In this document: one piece after another, positions 8,625 to 15,847 of the stretch
Position numbering within the stretch: the stretch's first letter is position 1
Layout of the letters: each line of letters begins with the position of its first letter
Source: Deltaproteobacteria bacterium
GTDB lineage: Bacteria > Myxococcota_A > UBA796 > SXON01
Assembly: GCA_947445035.1 (NCBI GenBank)
Contig: CANFCK010000003.1
Location: forward strand, 186,001 to 250,000
Reading direction: 5' to 3'
DNA: 64,000 nucleotides
The notes under the pieces: generated by a model
The model's database searches: none
What the model was told of the DNA's origin: nothing
What the model saw: the letters and a program-made list of their open reading frames with translations, nothing else
Position numbers and translations under genes: made by a program

Positions 8625-9635
8625 ATGCTGGTCTTCTTTCTTGCGTGCGAAACCGCCACCTTGGACATCGGAGGACACGACTCTCACGACTCTGACGTCG
8701 ACACGTCGGACACCAGCGACACCGGCGACAGCGCCGAAACCGGCGACACCGACACGGGCGTGCCGCCCATCGAATTCGACTGCGACGCGCTTCCAGAGGC
8801 GGACGACACCGAGATGACAGGCGACGCCGGCGGCCCGGGACCCCGCGCCTACCACGACGTGGTCTTCGACGATGACGGCCACCTGATCGGCAACGATCTC
8901 AGCTCGCTCTTGAGCGCAACCTATGAGGGCGGGGTGACGCCGATGGTGCCCGGGACCGGCATGCTCCAGGGCATGGATCGGCTGCCTGACGGCGACCTCG
9001 TCGTGGTGGATGACACCAACGGCACCTTGGTCCGCGTCTCGCCGGAGGGCGCCACCTCGATCATCACCACCGGCATGTACGGCACCTACGGGGTGACCAC
9101 CGGGCCCGACGGCATGCTCTACGCGGCGCCTGTCTACCAGGGCGATGGCAGCGTCGTCATCGCCCGGGTCGACCCCGAAACCGGAGACACCACCGAGTGG
9201 GCGAAACTAAGCCGCGTGCACACGCCGCGCATCGTCGTCTTCAACCTCGACAGCACCATCGCCTACGTCGCGACCATTGGCACCGGCACCGTCTTCCAGA
9301 TTCCTGTGGACGACAACCTCGACCCCACCGGCCAGGCGGAAGACTACGCGACCGGCATCGGCTCGTGGATGGACGGCCTGGGCATCGATGCGTGTGGCAA
9401 CCTGTACGTAGCGGAGTACGCCTCATCGGGGCTGTACCGGGTGCGGACCGACTCCAGCGTAGAAAGCCTCGTGCGCAAGCGCCCGACCCCGTACGGACAC
9501 GGTCTGGAGTGGGGCAGCGGCATCGGCGGTTGGCGCACCGACGCGCTGTACCAGCCCCAGCCCTACGACAACAACACCGTGCGGGAGGTGGTGATCGGCG
9601 TCCCGTCGGGGGCCGCATACCGCACCTGGCGGTGA
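8625..9635 (+). CDS. Beta-propeller (SMP-30/NHL-like) lipoprotein
   Basis: A very short lipoprotein signal (MLVFFLAC, Cys8) precedes an Asp/Ser/Thr/Gly spacer of about 35 residues, then ~290 residues of propeller-like repeats (LPDGDLVVVDDTNGTLVRV, TTGPDGMLYAAP, GIDACGNLYVAEYASSGLYRV). These resemble SMP-30/gluconolactonase or NHL blades, which often bind sugars or lactones; no catalytic assignment is possible. I took the ATG at 8625; a longer reading from 8538 would run back into the UbiD gene. The gene ends 4 nt before the aminotransferase start, suggesting an operon, though the functions are not obviously linked. Confidence 0.78.
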   Translation: MLVFFLACETATLDIGGHDSHDSDVDTSDTSDTGDSAETGDTDTGVPPIEFDCDALPEADDTEMTGDAGGPGPRAYHDVVFDDDGHLIGNDLSSLLSATYEGGVTPMVPGTGMLQGMDRLPDGDLVVVDDTNGTLVRVSPEGATSIITTGMYGTYGVTTGPDGMLYAAPVYQGDGSVVIARVDPETGDTTEWAKLSRVHTPRIVVFNLDSTIAYVATIGTGTVFQIPVDDNLDPTGQAEDYATGIGSWMDGLGIDACGNLYVAEYASSGLYRVRTDSSVESLVRKRPTPYGHGLEWGSGIGGWRTDALYQPQPYDNNTVREVVIGVPSGAAYRTWR

Positions 9636-9639
9636 GCCG

Positions 9640-10404
9640 ATGATCCTCGTCGATGGCGCGCCCGGGGCGGTGCCTGGGGACGATCCGGGACTCCTCAGCG
9701 GAATGGCGGTTTTCGAGGCCCTGCGCACCTATCAGCGCCGGCCGTTTCGACTCGCGGCCCACCTTCACCGGCTGCGGGCCAGCGCCGGCTGGTTCGGAAT
9801 TGCGGTGCCGAACGACGAAGTTTTCGCCCGCGAGGTGGAGGCGGTCATCGCGTCGTCGCCCGTCGAGCTCGTGATCGTCATCCTCCTGACCGAAGGCGGG
9901 CACCGGGTGATCCGGTCGCGCCCCGTCGATCCGAGCCGGGCGGGGGGCGTCATCAGGCTGGCCACCATCCCCTTCGAGGCCCCAGCGTGGCTGCCGGGCT
10001 GGGTCAAGCACACCAACCGCGCCGGATGGCTCCTGGCGGCTCGGCAACGGCGCGTGGACGAGGTGCTCCTGGTCGGAAGCGACGGCACCTGGACCGAGGC
10101 CAACCGCAGCAACATTCTCGCGGTTCGGGACGGCGTGCTGCACACGCCCCCAGTTGACGGCCGGATCTTGGACGGCGTTACCCGCCGGGTGCTCTTGGAG
10201 TGCGCCGCTGCGGCAGGCATCCCTGTCGCTGAAACGCCGATGGCGCCTGGGTCCTGGGACGAGCTGTACGTCTGCAGCACCCTCAAGGAGCTGGCTCCGG
10301 TCGTGCTCGTGGATGGGTTAGTCGCCGCGGGCGCCGGCCCCATCGGCGCCAAGCTTCATGCGCTCTTTTGCCACGCAACCCGAACGCCCGAGGCGGAAGG
10401 TTGA
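9640..10404 (+). CDS. Class IV aminotransferase (PabC/IlvE/DAAT fold)
   Basis: 254 aa, PLP-dependent fold-type IV. The N-terminal FEALRTYQRRPFRLAAHLHRL, the Schiff-base lysine in WVKHTNR (~126) and the signature TEANRSNIL (Glu and Asn contacting the cofactor) are all visible. The short length and FEALRTY motif suit 4-amino-4-deoxychorismate lyase (folate route) or a D-amino-acid/branched-chain transaminase; sequence alone does not decide. It follows the propeller lipoprotein by 4 nt. The start ATG at 9640 is supported by GGTGAG just upstream. Confidence 0.85.
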   Translation: MILVDGAPGAVPGDDPGLLSGMAVFEALRTYQRRPFRLAAHLHRLRASAGWFGIAVPNDEVFAREVEAVIASSPVELVIVILLTEGGHRVIRSRPVDPSRAGGVIRLATIPFEAPAWLPGWVKHTNRAGWLLAARQRRVDEVLLVGSDGTWTEANRSNILAVRDGVLHTPPVDGRILDGVTRRVLLECAAAAGIPVAETPMAPGSWDELYVCSTLKELAPVVLVDGLVAAGAGPIGAKLHALFCHATRTPEAEG

Positions 10405-10454
10405 CTCAAGTTCCGCACGATTCTATCGTTTCCACGTTGACCGAGGACCGCTGA

Positions 10455-11138
10455 TTGGCCACTGAGCCCAACCAAATCGCCGCCCGCATCGGGGTGGTCG
10501 CTATTTTCGTGAACGTCCTGGCGTTTGTGCCCTTCGCCCTGGTGGACGACTCGTACCGTCCTGACCTGATCGAGCGGTGGAGCTTCGCCGTCGAGAGCCG
10601 GGCCGGGCCGGTAAGCGTGGGCGCGTGGCTTTTCTCGGCAGGGGCCCTCCTCCTGGTGCCGTGGGCGGCGGGACTCACACGATCGCTCGGACCGTACTCC
10701 TGGCCAGGCGGCGCCTTGCTCGTGGTTGCAGCCGCCGTACGCATGATCGGGAGCCTGCTGCCCCTGGTCGCCGCGCGCTTCGTACCCCACGGCGAGTCGG
10801 GCATCGTCACCACCCTGCTCGGAATGACCCTGCTGCTCGAGTCACTTTTCCACCTTTGCCTGGGAATTGGCGTGCTTTTGGTCTCGCTGGCGATGGCCCG
10901 CCACCGGGACGTGCCGATCTGGTTGGCCCCCGCTGGCCTGTTGACGGGCCTCCTGGCCCTGCCCGTGGCGGGCATGGTGAGCTCAGCACCCGCGGCCGTA
11001 TTCATGCCCGTCGCCGACTTCATCTTCCTTGGCTGGACCTCGCTTACCTGCCTTTACCTGGTCGGCGCCTGGGCCCCCCGCACCGCCCCCCAGTCTACGC
11101 GCGTGCCGCTGCCGCCCCAGCCCCAACTGGGGAAGTAG
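10455..11138 (+). CDS. Multi-pass membrane protein of unknown function
   Basis: 227 aa with about six hydrophobic segments (near residues 10-30, 58-78, 84-104, 118-142, 155-178, 190-212) and short loops. No catalytic motif is seen. The organisation resembles DUF4386-like membrane proteins, but I cannot confirm this. The start is a TTG at 10455 with GAGG upstream. It lies 50 nt after the aminotransferase on the same strand and converges on the remnant at 11143. Confidence 0.7.
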   Translation: MATEPNQIAARIGVVAIFVNVLAFVPFALVDDSYRPDLIERWSFAVESRAGPVSVGAWLFSAGALLLVPWAAGLTRSLGPYSWPGGALLVVAAAVRMIGSLLPLVAARFVPHGESGIVTTLLGMTLLLESLFHLCLGIGVLLVSLAMARHRDVPIWLAPAGLLTGLLALPVAGMVSSAPAAVFMPVADFIFLGWTSLTCLYLVGAWAPRTAPQSTRVPLPPQPQLGK

Positions 11139-11142
11139 GCCG

Positions 11143-11445
11143 TCAGATGAGGCCGACCGCCTCGCTGAGCACCCGAGCCACCTCGACGTAGGCGTTGCCG
11201 ATCTCGGCCCCGAAGAACTGGACCTCCATCTCCGGATTCCAGACGAACGGACGGAGATCCCAGCCCATCTGCACGCCGACGACGGCGTACACGACGAACC
11301 AGCTACCTCGCAGCACGCGGTGGGTCGGGTTCTTCGCGACAAGGGGCTGGTAGACCCGGTCGAGCGACACCCGCGCGTTCCACGCCGCGCCAGCAAAGAT
11401 CAGACTGCTCCGGGCCTGGGCGACCCGCTGCAGGCCCTGCCTCAT
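11143..11445 (-). CDS. Short membrane protein with LRPF motif (possibly truncated)
   Basis: 100 aa from ATG 11445. The centre holds one hydrophobic stretch (SWFVVYAVVGVQMGW, ~48-62) followed by DLRPFVWNPEMEVQFF and GNAYVEV. The (G/V)QxGWxLRPF block followed by an aromatic-rich tail is familiar from a multi-pass Myxococcota membrane protein family, but here it stands almost alone. Its ATG overlaps the stop of the upstream fragment (ATGA), which carries the same motif, so the two may derive from a tandem pair. Longer readings of this frame upstream of 11445 look non-coding. Function unknown. Confidence 0.55.
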   Translation of the reverse strand: MRQGLQRVAQARSSLIFAGAAWNARVSLDRVYQPLVAKNPTHRVLRGSWFVVYAVVGVQMGWDLRPFVWNPEMEVQFFGAEIGNAYVEVARVLSEAVGLI

Positions 11446-11609
11446 CCGCCGGTGAGCGCCAGCCACAGGTGGCGCAGCGTCGCCTCCATGAAACCACCGC
11501 CCTTCCCACGAACGAACGCGAACGGCTCGTCGGGCGAGCCGATGAACGGTCGGAGTATCCATCCCGACTGCTGGACTCCGCGAGGCTGACGGTGCGGCCG
11601 CCGCCGCAC
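11442..11609 (-). pseudogene. 5'-truncated remnant of an LRPF-motif membrane protein
   Basis: In this frame the minus strand encodes VQQSGWILRPFIGSPDEPF followed by AFVRGKGGGFMEATLRHLW and then a stop overlapping the next ATG. This is the usual C-terminal end of a multi-pass LRPF-type membrane protein, but the upstream part is missing: the frame runs back only ten residues to a GTG and then into the stop codon of the lectin lipoprotein gene (11619). I infer deletion of the 5' part. The similarity to the downstream ORF (QxGWxLRPF in both) can be read directly. Confidence 0.55.
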
Positions 11610-11618
11610 ACCGCGGGC

Positions 11619-13091
11619 TCACGGCGCGGCCGGCGCCCCCGAAAAATCCCCGTGGGGAAACACGCCGACCTTCCTACCCGATTCGGTGCCCGCCAGGCCG
11701 CAGTTGGCGATGGTGCCGTACACGTTGCCGGTGAAGTCGGTGTAGGCGCAAAAGTCGTCGGACGTGGCGTGAAGGCGGGCGGGCCATGAGGCGTCGAGGC
11801 CGCCTTGATCGTAGGGCTCGTAGTCCCACTGCTGGAAGGCGTCCGCTTCGTCGCAGATCGCCGTGATGACCGTCCACGGGCCGATCCAGGAGTCGGTGTG
11901 GCTCAGACAGGCACCGTTGACGACGCTCTTGTAGGCGCTGTGCCCACCGACCGAGAGCACCTCCCACTGTTGCGACGGGTCTGTCGAAATGCACGAGGTC
12001 GTCGAAGCGACAACGCCGCCCGACTCGGCCACCAGGCATCGCCCGTCCGACTTGAACTGGATGAGCGAGAAGGCTGGAGCCGTATCGCAGAGGTCGCCCA
12101 CCCCGTCGCCATCTCCGTCCAGTTGGAAGGGATCGAAGACCTCGGGACAGACGTCCACGTCGTCCGCGATGCCGTCGCCATCGGTATCGCTGCCGGCGTC
12201 GATCGGCGGGTCGCCGGGCTCTGGACAGATCGCGCCGTGACAGGTCCAGTCAGGGTAATCGTAGCGGATCATCGCTTCGCCCGGCGCGCACACCTCGCCA
12301 GGAACGGGCCCGGACGCGCAGCCCCCTTCGAACCAACCGCCAGCGCGCGCCGCGTCGGTGATCACGATGGCGGACTTCACCTTCCCGAGGAAGTCACCTG
12401 AGACGGTGAGGGTCCCACCTTCATCGCCGTTGCCAGAGAAATCGGTGTCTTGTTTGAGCACCCCGTCCAGGACCAACTCGATCTCCAGCGGCAGCACCGC
12501 CGCCTCGTCCTGCCAGTAGGGATCGACGGGGTCGTGGACCTCGACGGTGGTGCTGGCTCGACAACTTGAGTAGGTGAACTGGCTGATGGCCCGCAGCCCG
12601 TCGAGGGAAACGTTCCACTCCACCGTACCATCGCCGCAATCGGCGCTCCAACTGCCCGTGCCCGAGGGGTTCTCGCAGCCGTTCATGCGACAGGTCAGCT
12701 CGTCCTTGATGGCGACGAACGCACGGACCAGTTCGTCGTTCTGCCAGAGGATCACGGGCCCGTCCACCGCCGCGCAGTCCGCATCCTCCACCAGGTAGGA
12801 GGCCTGCTCCAGGTCGGCCTCGCCCTCCCCCCAACGGATGCTCACCGCGTGAAACCCACAGGCGAGCGGCACGTGTCGTTCGGCATCGAGCGTCGCGACA
12901 CAGGTGTCGCCGAAGCCAGGGTCCCCAACGTCCACCGCGACGCACACCACCGCATCGTCCAGCCCTACGACATCGACGCCAGAGGACTCATCGGTCAGGG
13001 TAGTCCCCGAGGGCGGGTCGAAGTGTGTGGCAGAGGGGTCCAGACTGCTCTGGGTGGTGCAAGCAGCGAGCAGGAGGGGGAGCGAACGCAT
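11619..13091 (-). CDS. Lipoprotein with TSP3 repeats and C-terminal ricin-type lectin domain
   Basis: 490 aa. Signal MRSLPLLLAAC (Cys11). The first ~290 residues are a Cys-containing beta-rich region with no recognised family. Thrombospondin type 3 calcium-binding repeats follow at ~300-335 (DTDGDGIADDVDVCP, DGDGDGVGDLCD). The last ~130 residues form a beta-trefoil-like domain with repeated QxW motifs (QQWEVL, QQWDYE), as in ricin B-type carbohydrate-binding modules. It is likely surface- or periplasm-exposed and glycan-binding. I chose ATG 13091 because it starts the lipobox signal. It is divergent from the ATP-grasp gene, with 256 nt between the starts in which I see no further gene. Confidence 0.82.
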   Translation of the reverse strand: MRSLPLLLAACTTQSSLDPSATHFDPPSGTTLTDESSGVDVVGLDDAVVCVAVDVGDPGFGDTCVATLDAERHVPLACGFHAVSIRWGEGEADLEQASYLVEDADCAAVDGPVILWQNDELVRAFVAIKDELTCRMNGCENPSGTGSWSADCGDGTVEWNVSLDGLRAISQFTYSSCRASTTVEVHDPVDPYWQDEAAVLPLEIELVLDGVLKQDTDFSGNGDEGGTLTVSGDFLGKVKSAIVITDAARAGGWFEGGCASGPVPGEVCAPGEAMIRYDYPDWTCHGAICPEPGDPPIDAGSDTDGDGIADDVDVCPEVFDPFQLDGDGDGVGDLCDTAPAFSLIQFKSDGRCLVAESGGVVASTTSCISTDPSQQWEVLSVGGHSAYKSVVNGACLSHTDSWIGPWTVITAICDEADAFQQWDYEPYDQGGLDASWPARLHATSDDFCAYTDFTGNVYGTIANCGLAGTESGRKVGVFPHGDFSGAPAAP

Positions 13092-13347
13092 CGCGGGGGA
13101 GTGTAGCCCCACGCCGGACGGCTCCCCCCGACCGGTAGTCACTCTCACAAGACATTCGCGTCCGGCCCGGCTACTGTTCAACTGTGACCCGCCTCGCCAT
13201 CGCCACCAACGTCTTGTCCGTGGACACCTGTTGTTGTCCGCGTTCAACCGTCCGGTTGGCCCTGGCCTGACCTCGCGCCGCGAGGCGCCACCCCACCGGA
13301 TGCCCCTAAGGCATCCACCTTTCGGGCACCAATAACCTGGAGCTCGA

Positions 13348-14298
13348 ATGTCCCTTGTTCACGTTCTCTACGAAAACTCTGCATGGCTGCCCCCACTCGC
13401 CCGAGCGCTCGACGCGCGCGGCTTGCCGTGGGTCGCCCACTTCGCCGCCGAGGGCGCCTTCGAGGTCGAGGCCGACCCCGCGCCCGGCGTCTGGCTCAAC
13501 CGGATGAGCCCCTCGGCCCACACCCGCGGTCACGCGGGCGGCATCCACTACGTCCGTGAGTGGCTTGGTGTGCTCGAGGAGCGCGGGTCGCCGGTGATCA
13601 ACGGCGCGCACGCCTTTGCCCTGGAGGTCTCGAAGGTCCGGCAGCACGCCGCCCTCCGCGCCGCGGGAATCCTCACGCCACGCACCATCGCCGTCATCGG
13701 CCGCGACCGGCTACTCGAGGCCTCCCGGAGCTTCGAGGCCCCGTTCCTCACCAAGCACAACCAAGGTGGCAAAGGGCTCGGGGTGCAACTTTTCCGCTCT
13801 CACGACGCCTTCGATGCCTGGGTGAAAAGCGACACCGAGCTGCCGATGGATGGGGTCACCCTGCTTCAGCAGTACATCGAGCCACCGTCCGGCGCGATCA
13901 CCCGCGTGGAGATCGTGGATGGACGGTTCCTTTTCGCGATGCGCTCCGCCACCGACGGCGGTTTCGAGTTGTGCCCGGCCGACAGTTGCCAGGTCGGCGA
14001 CGCTTTCTGCCCCACGTCCGGCTCGTCGCGCTTCGCGGTTGAGGACATCGGGGCCGACGACCCCCTCGTCACCGCCTACCTCCGCTTCTGCGAGGCCCAC
14101 CGCATCGATGTTGCAGGCATCGAGTACGTGACCGGTGCCGACGGCCGCCGCTACACCTACGACATCAACATGAACACCAACTACAACTCCCAGGTGGAGC
14201 GCGAAGCCGGCGTCGACGGCATGGGCGCCATCGCCGAGCTGTGCGCCCGGCGGTTAGGCCTCGCCGCCAACGAGGTGGAGGGCTTCGGGGCGGCGTAG
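13348..14298 (+). CDS. ATP-grasp ligase, RimK-like
   Basis: 316 aa. The central ATP-grasp elements are visible: FLTKHNQGGKGLGVQLF (Lys and Gly-rich loop, ~134-150), a YIEPPSG hinge, ITRVEIVDGRFLFAM, and the metal-binding YDINMNTNYNSQVE near the C-terminus (~271-284). Such enzymes join a carboxylate to an amine via an acyl phosphate, as in RimK and related ligases. The substrate is not predictable; no peptide or amino-acid partner gene is adjacent. GGAGCTCGA precedes the ATG at 13348. The gene ends in TAG, and a PIN-domain remnant follows in the same frame. Confidence 0.85.
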   Translation: MSLVHVLYENSAWLPPLARALDARGLPWVAHFAAEGAFEVEADPAPGVWLNRMSPSAHTRGHAGGIHYVREWLGVLEERGSPVINGAHAFALEVSKVRQHAALRAAGILTPRTIAVIGRDRLLEASRSFEAPFLTKHNQGGKGLGVQLFRSHDAFDAWVKSDTELPMDGVTLLQQYIEPPSGAITRVEIVDGRFLFAMRSATDGGFELCPADSCQVGDAFCPTSGSSRFAVEDIGADDPLVTAYLRFCEAHRIDVAGIEYVTGADGRRYTYDINMNTNYNSQVEREAGVDGMGAIAELCARRLGLAANEVEGFGAA

Positions 14299-14529
14299 GG
14301 GGGCCTCGCGGTCTCGTTGGCCTGCGAGCGCTGGGCCGCGCCATTGACCCTCGCCCTGGCGGCCGTCCAGCTCACCCTCGTGCGACCCGCGCTCCAGCCC
14401 TTCCTTTCGATGCGATCGGCGGAGTCCGTCTTCTCCACCCAAGTGCTCCAGGAGTTCTACGTCACCGCGGTCACCGGCCGCGTCTATCAAGGCGGGCGGG
14501 TCGAGAACCCCTTTCTCATGCCCGGCTGA
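14299..14529 (+). pseudogene. Decayed PIN-domain (VapC-type) toxin remnant
   Basis: Directly after the ATP-grasp stop, the same frame encodes about 75 residues. The second half joins two recognisable pieces of a PIN-domain ribonuclease: FSTQVLQEFYVTAVT (mid-domain) and GRVYQGGRVENPFL (the usual C-terminus). The intervening active-site segment and the N-terminal Asp motif are absent, so it should be inactive. Only a TTG (14317) could start it. Codon use is strongly GC3-biased, like its neighbours. No antitoxin gene is adjacent. The assignment rests on motif memory; a profile search would settle it. Confidence 0.5.
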
Positions 14530-14540
14530 CCAGACCGGCG

Positions 14541-15791
14541 CTACGGCCCGATGAGCCTCTCGGCCATCACCGCCACCATCTCGTGCTCCACACTGTCGCC
14601 GTCGAGCTCCCAGGTCATCACGCCCCCGAGCCCGAGGGCGTCGATCAGGTCGAGCTTCTCGCCCAGGCTCTCGGGGTCCTCGTAGCTGATGAACAAGCCC
14701 GTCTCTTCGCTGTAGAGGGTGGGAACGCGGGCGCTCGGATGCAAACGACGGGTGTACCGGGTGTCGCCGATGTAGTTTTCGACGAGGTCGTCGTAGTCGA
14801 ACATTCCGGCCTCCCAGGTGCCCTCGCTCGTCGCGCGACCGGCCTGGAACAGCCCGCCGTCCGTGCTGCCGACGCCGCCCCACCCACGCCCATACAGCGG
14901 GACGCCCACCACGAGCTGGTCGGCGGAAACACCCTCGTCCAACCAGCGCTGTACCGAGGCGTCAACGTTGTAGGTCTCGGCGTGCACCGCCGTGGATCCA
15001 TCGGGCATGTAGAGCGCGTTGTGGAGATTGGTCGTCGGCTCCCAGCCGCCGTAGAAGTCATAGGTCATCAGGTTGATCCAGTCGACTTCGGCGGCAATTC
15101 CGGCGGGCTCGAGGTTGTCCACCTTGTCGGACCCCGCGGGCGCGGCGATCGTGAGGAGCGAGGCCGGCGCCCGACTGTCAAGTTCGCTACGGACCGCACG
15201 GAGCAGCAGCGTAAAGTTCTCGGTGTCCGCCGCCGCCCCTTCGGTCAGCCCGCCGGTGACCGGGTACTCCCAATCGATGTCGATTCCGTCAAAACCGTAC
15301 TCGAGCATGAAATCCACGCACGACGTCGCGAACCGCCCCCGGCCAGCCGCGGTAGCGGCAACCTCGGGAAAGTCAGCCGACAACGTCCAACCGCCGACGC
15401 TGATCAGGGTTTTCAGGTGGGGGTACGCCGCCTTGATCTCGACCAATTGGGCGAAGTTGCCACCCCGAAGCTCGAGGGCAGCCCAGGGGTCGTAGACGGC
15501 ACACTCGCCGTCCGTGATGGTGGCGAACGCGTAGTTGACATGGGTCAGCTGCGCCGCCGGGATGTCGGCGACGCGGTAATTGCGGTCGTAGACGCCCCAC
15601 TCCACGAAGTAGCCGATGACCCGGCGCTCCACGAGGGTCCCGGTGTTGGTGTCACTATCGGTGTCGGTGTCGATGTTGGCCACGCAGCGGTCGCCCTCGA
15701 GGTGCGTGCCGCGCCCGCACGAAACGTCAACGCTGTCTTCGGTGCACCCGACGGCCAAGCCTGAGAGGGCGATCACAGAGAGAGCGCGCAT
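14541..15791 (-). CDS. GH18 chitinase-like lipoprotein
   Basis: 416 aa. Lipoprotein signal MRALSVIALSGLAVGC (Cys16), a short Cys pair and an Asp/Thr spacer (~40-52) precede a glycoside hydrolase family 18 barrel. The catalytic signature FDGIDIDWEYP (DxxDxDxE, ~167-176) is intact, with SVGGW (strand 3), MTYDFYG and a closing MTWELDGD also present. Expected activity is hydrolysis of beta-1,4-GlcNAc polymers such as chitin or peptidoglycan-derived glycan at the cell surface. ATG 15791 starts the lipobox signal; a longer upstream reading is not credible. It lies 56 nt downstream of the S9 peptidase on the same strand. Confidence 0.92.
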   Translation of the reverse strand: MRALSVIALSGLAVGCTEDSVDVSCGRGTHLEGDRCVANIDTDTDSDTNTGTLVERRVIGYFVEWGVYDRNYRVADIPAAQLTHVNYAFATITDGECAVYDPWAALELRGGNFAQLVEIKAAYPHLKTLISVGGWTLSADFPEVAATAAGRGRFATSCVDFMLEYGFDGIDIDWEYPVTGGLTEGAAADTENFTLLLRAVRSELDSRAPASLLTIAAPAGSDKVDNLEPAGIAAEVDWINLMTYDFYGGWEPTTNLHNALYMPDGSTAVHAETYNVDASVQRWLDEGVSADQLVVGVPLYGRGWGGVGSTDGGLFQAGRATSEGTWEAGMFDYDDLVENYIGDTRYTRRLHPSARVPTLYSEETGLFISYEDPESLGEKLDLIDALGLGGVMTWELDGDSVEHEMVAVMAERLIGP

Positions 15792-15847
15792 GGAAGAACC
15801 TTGGGCTCCGCTAGCATACGCCGATCCCGGCTGAGCGGCGACTCCCC

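Noticed and set aside
14296..14529. Readthrough of the ATP-grasp stop into the in-frame PIN remnant as a real fusion
   Set aside because: The ATP-grasp protein is already of normal length, and the downstream part is a deletion derivative lacking its active site.
14241..15764. Long open frame (507 codons) on the plus strand opposite the chitinase gene
   Set aside because: It mirrors the GH18 gene at high GC, where stops are rare; composition is Arg/Gly/Pro-rich and no motif is seen.
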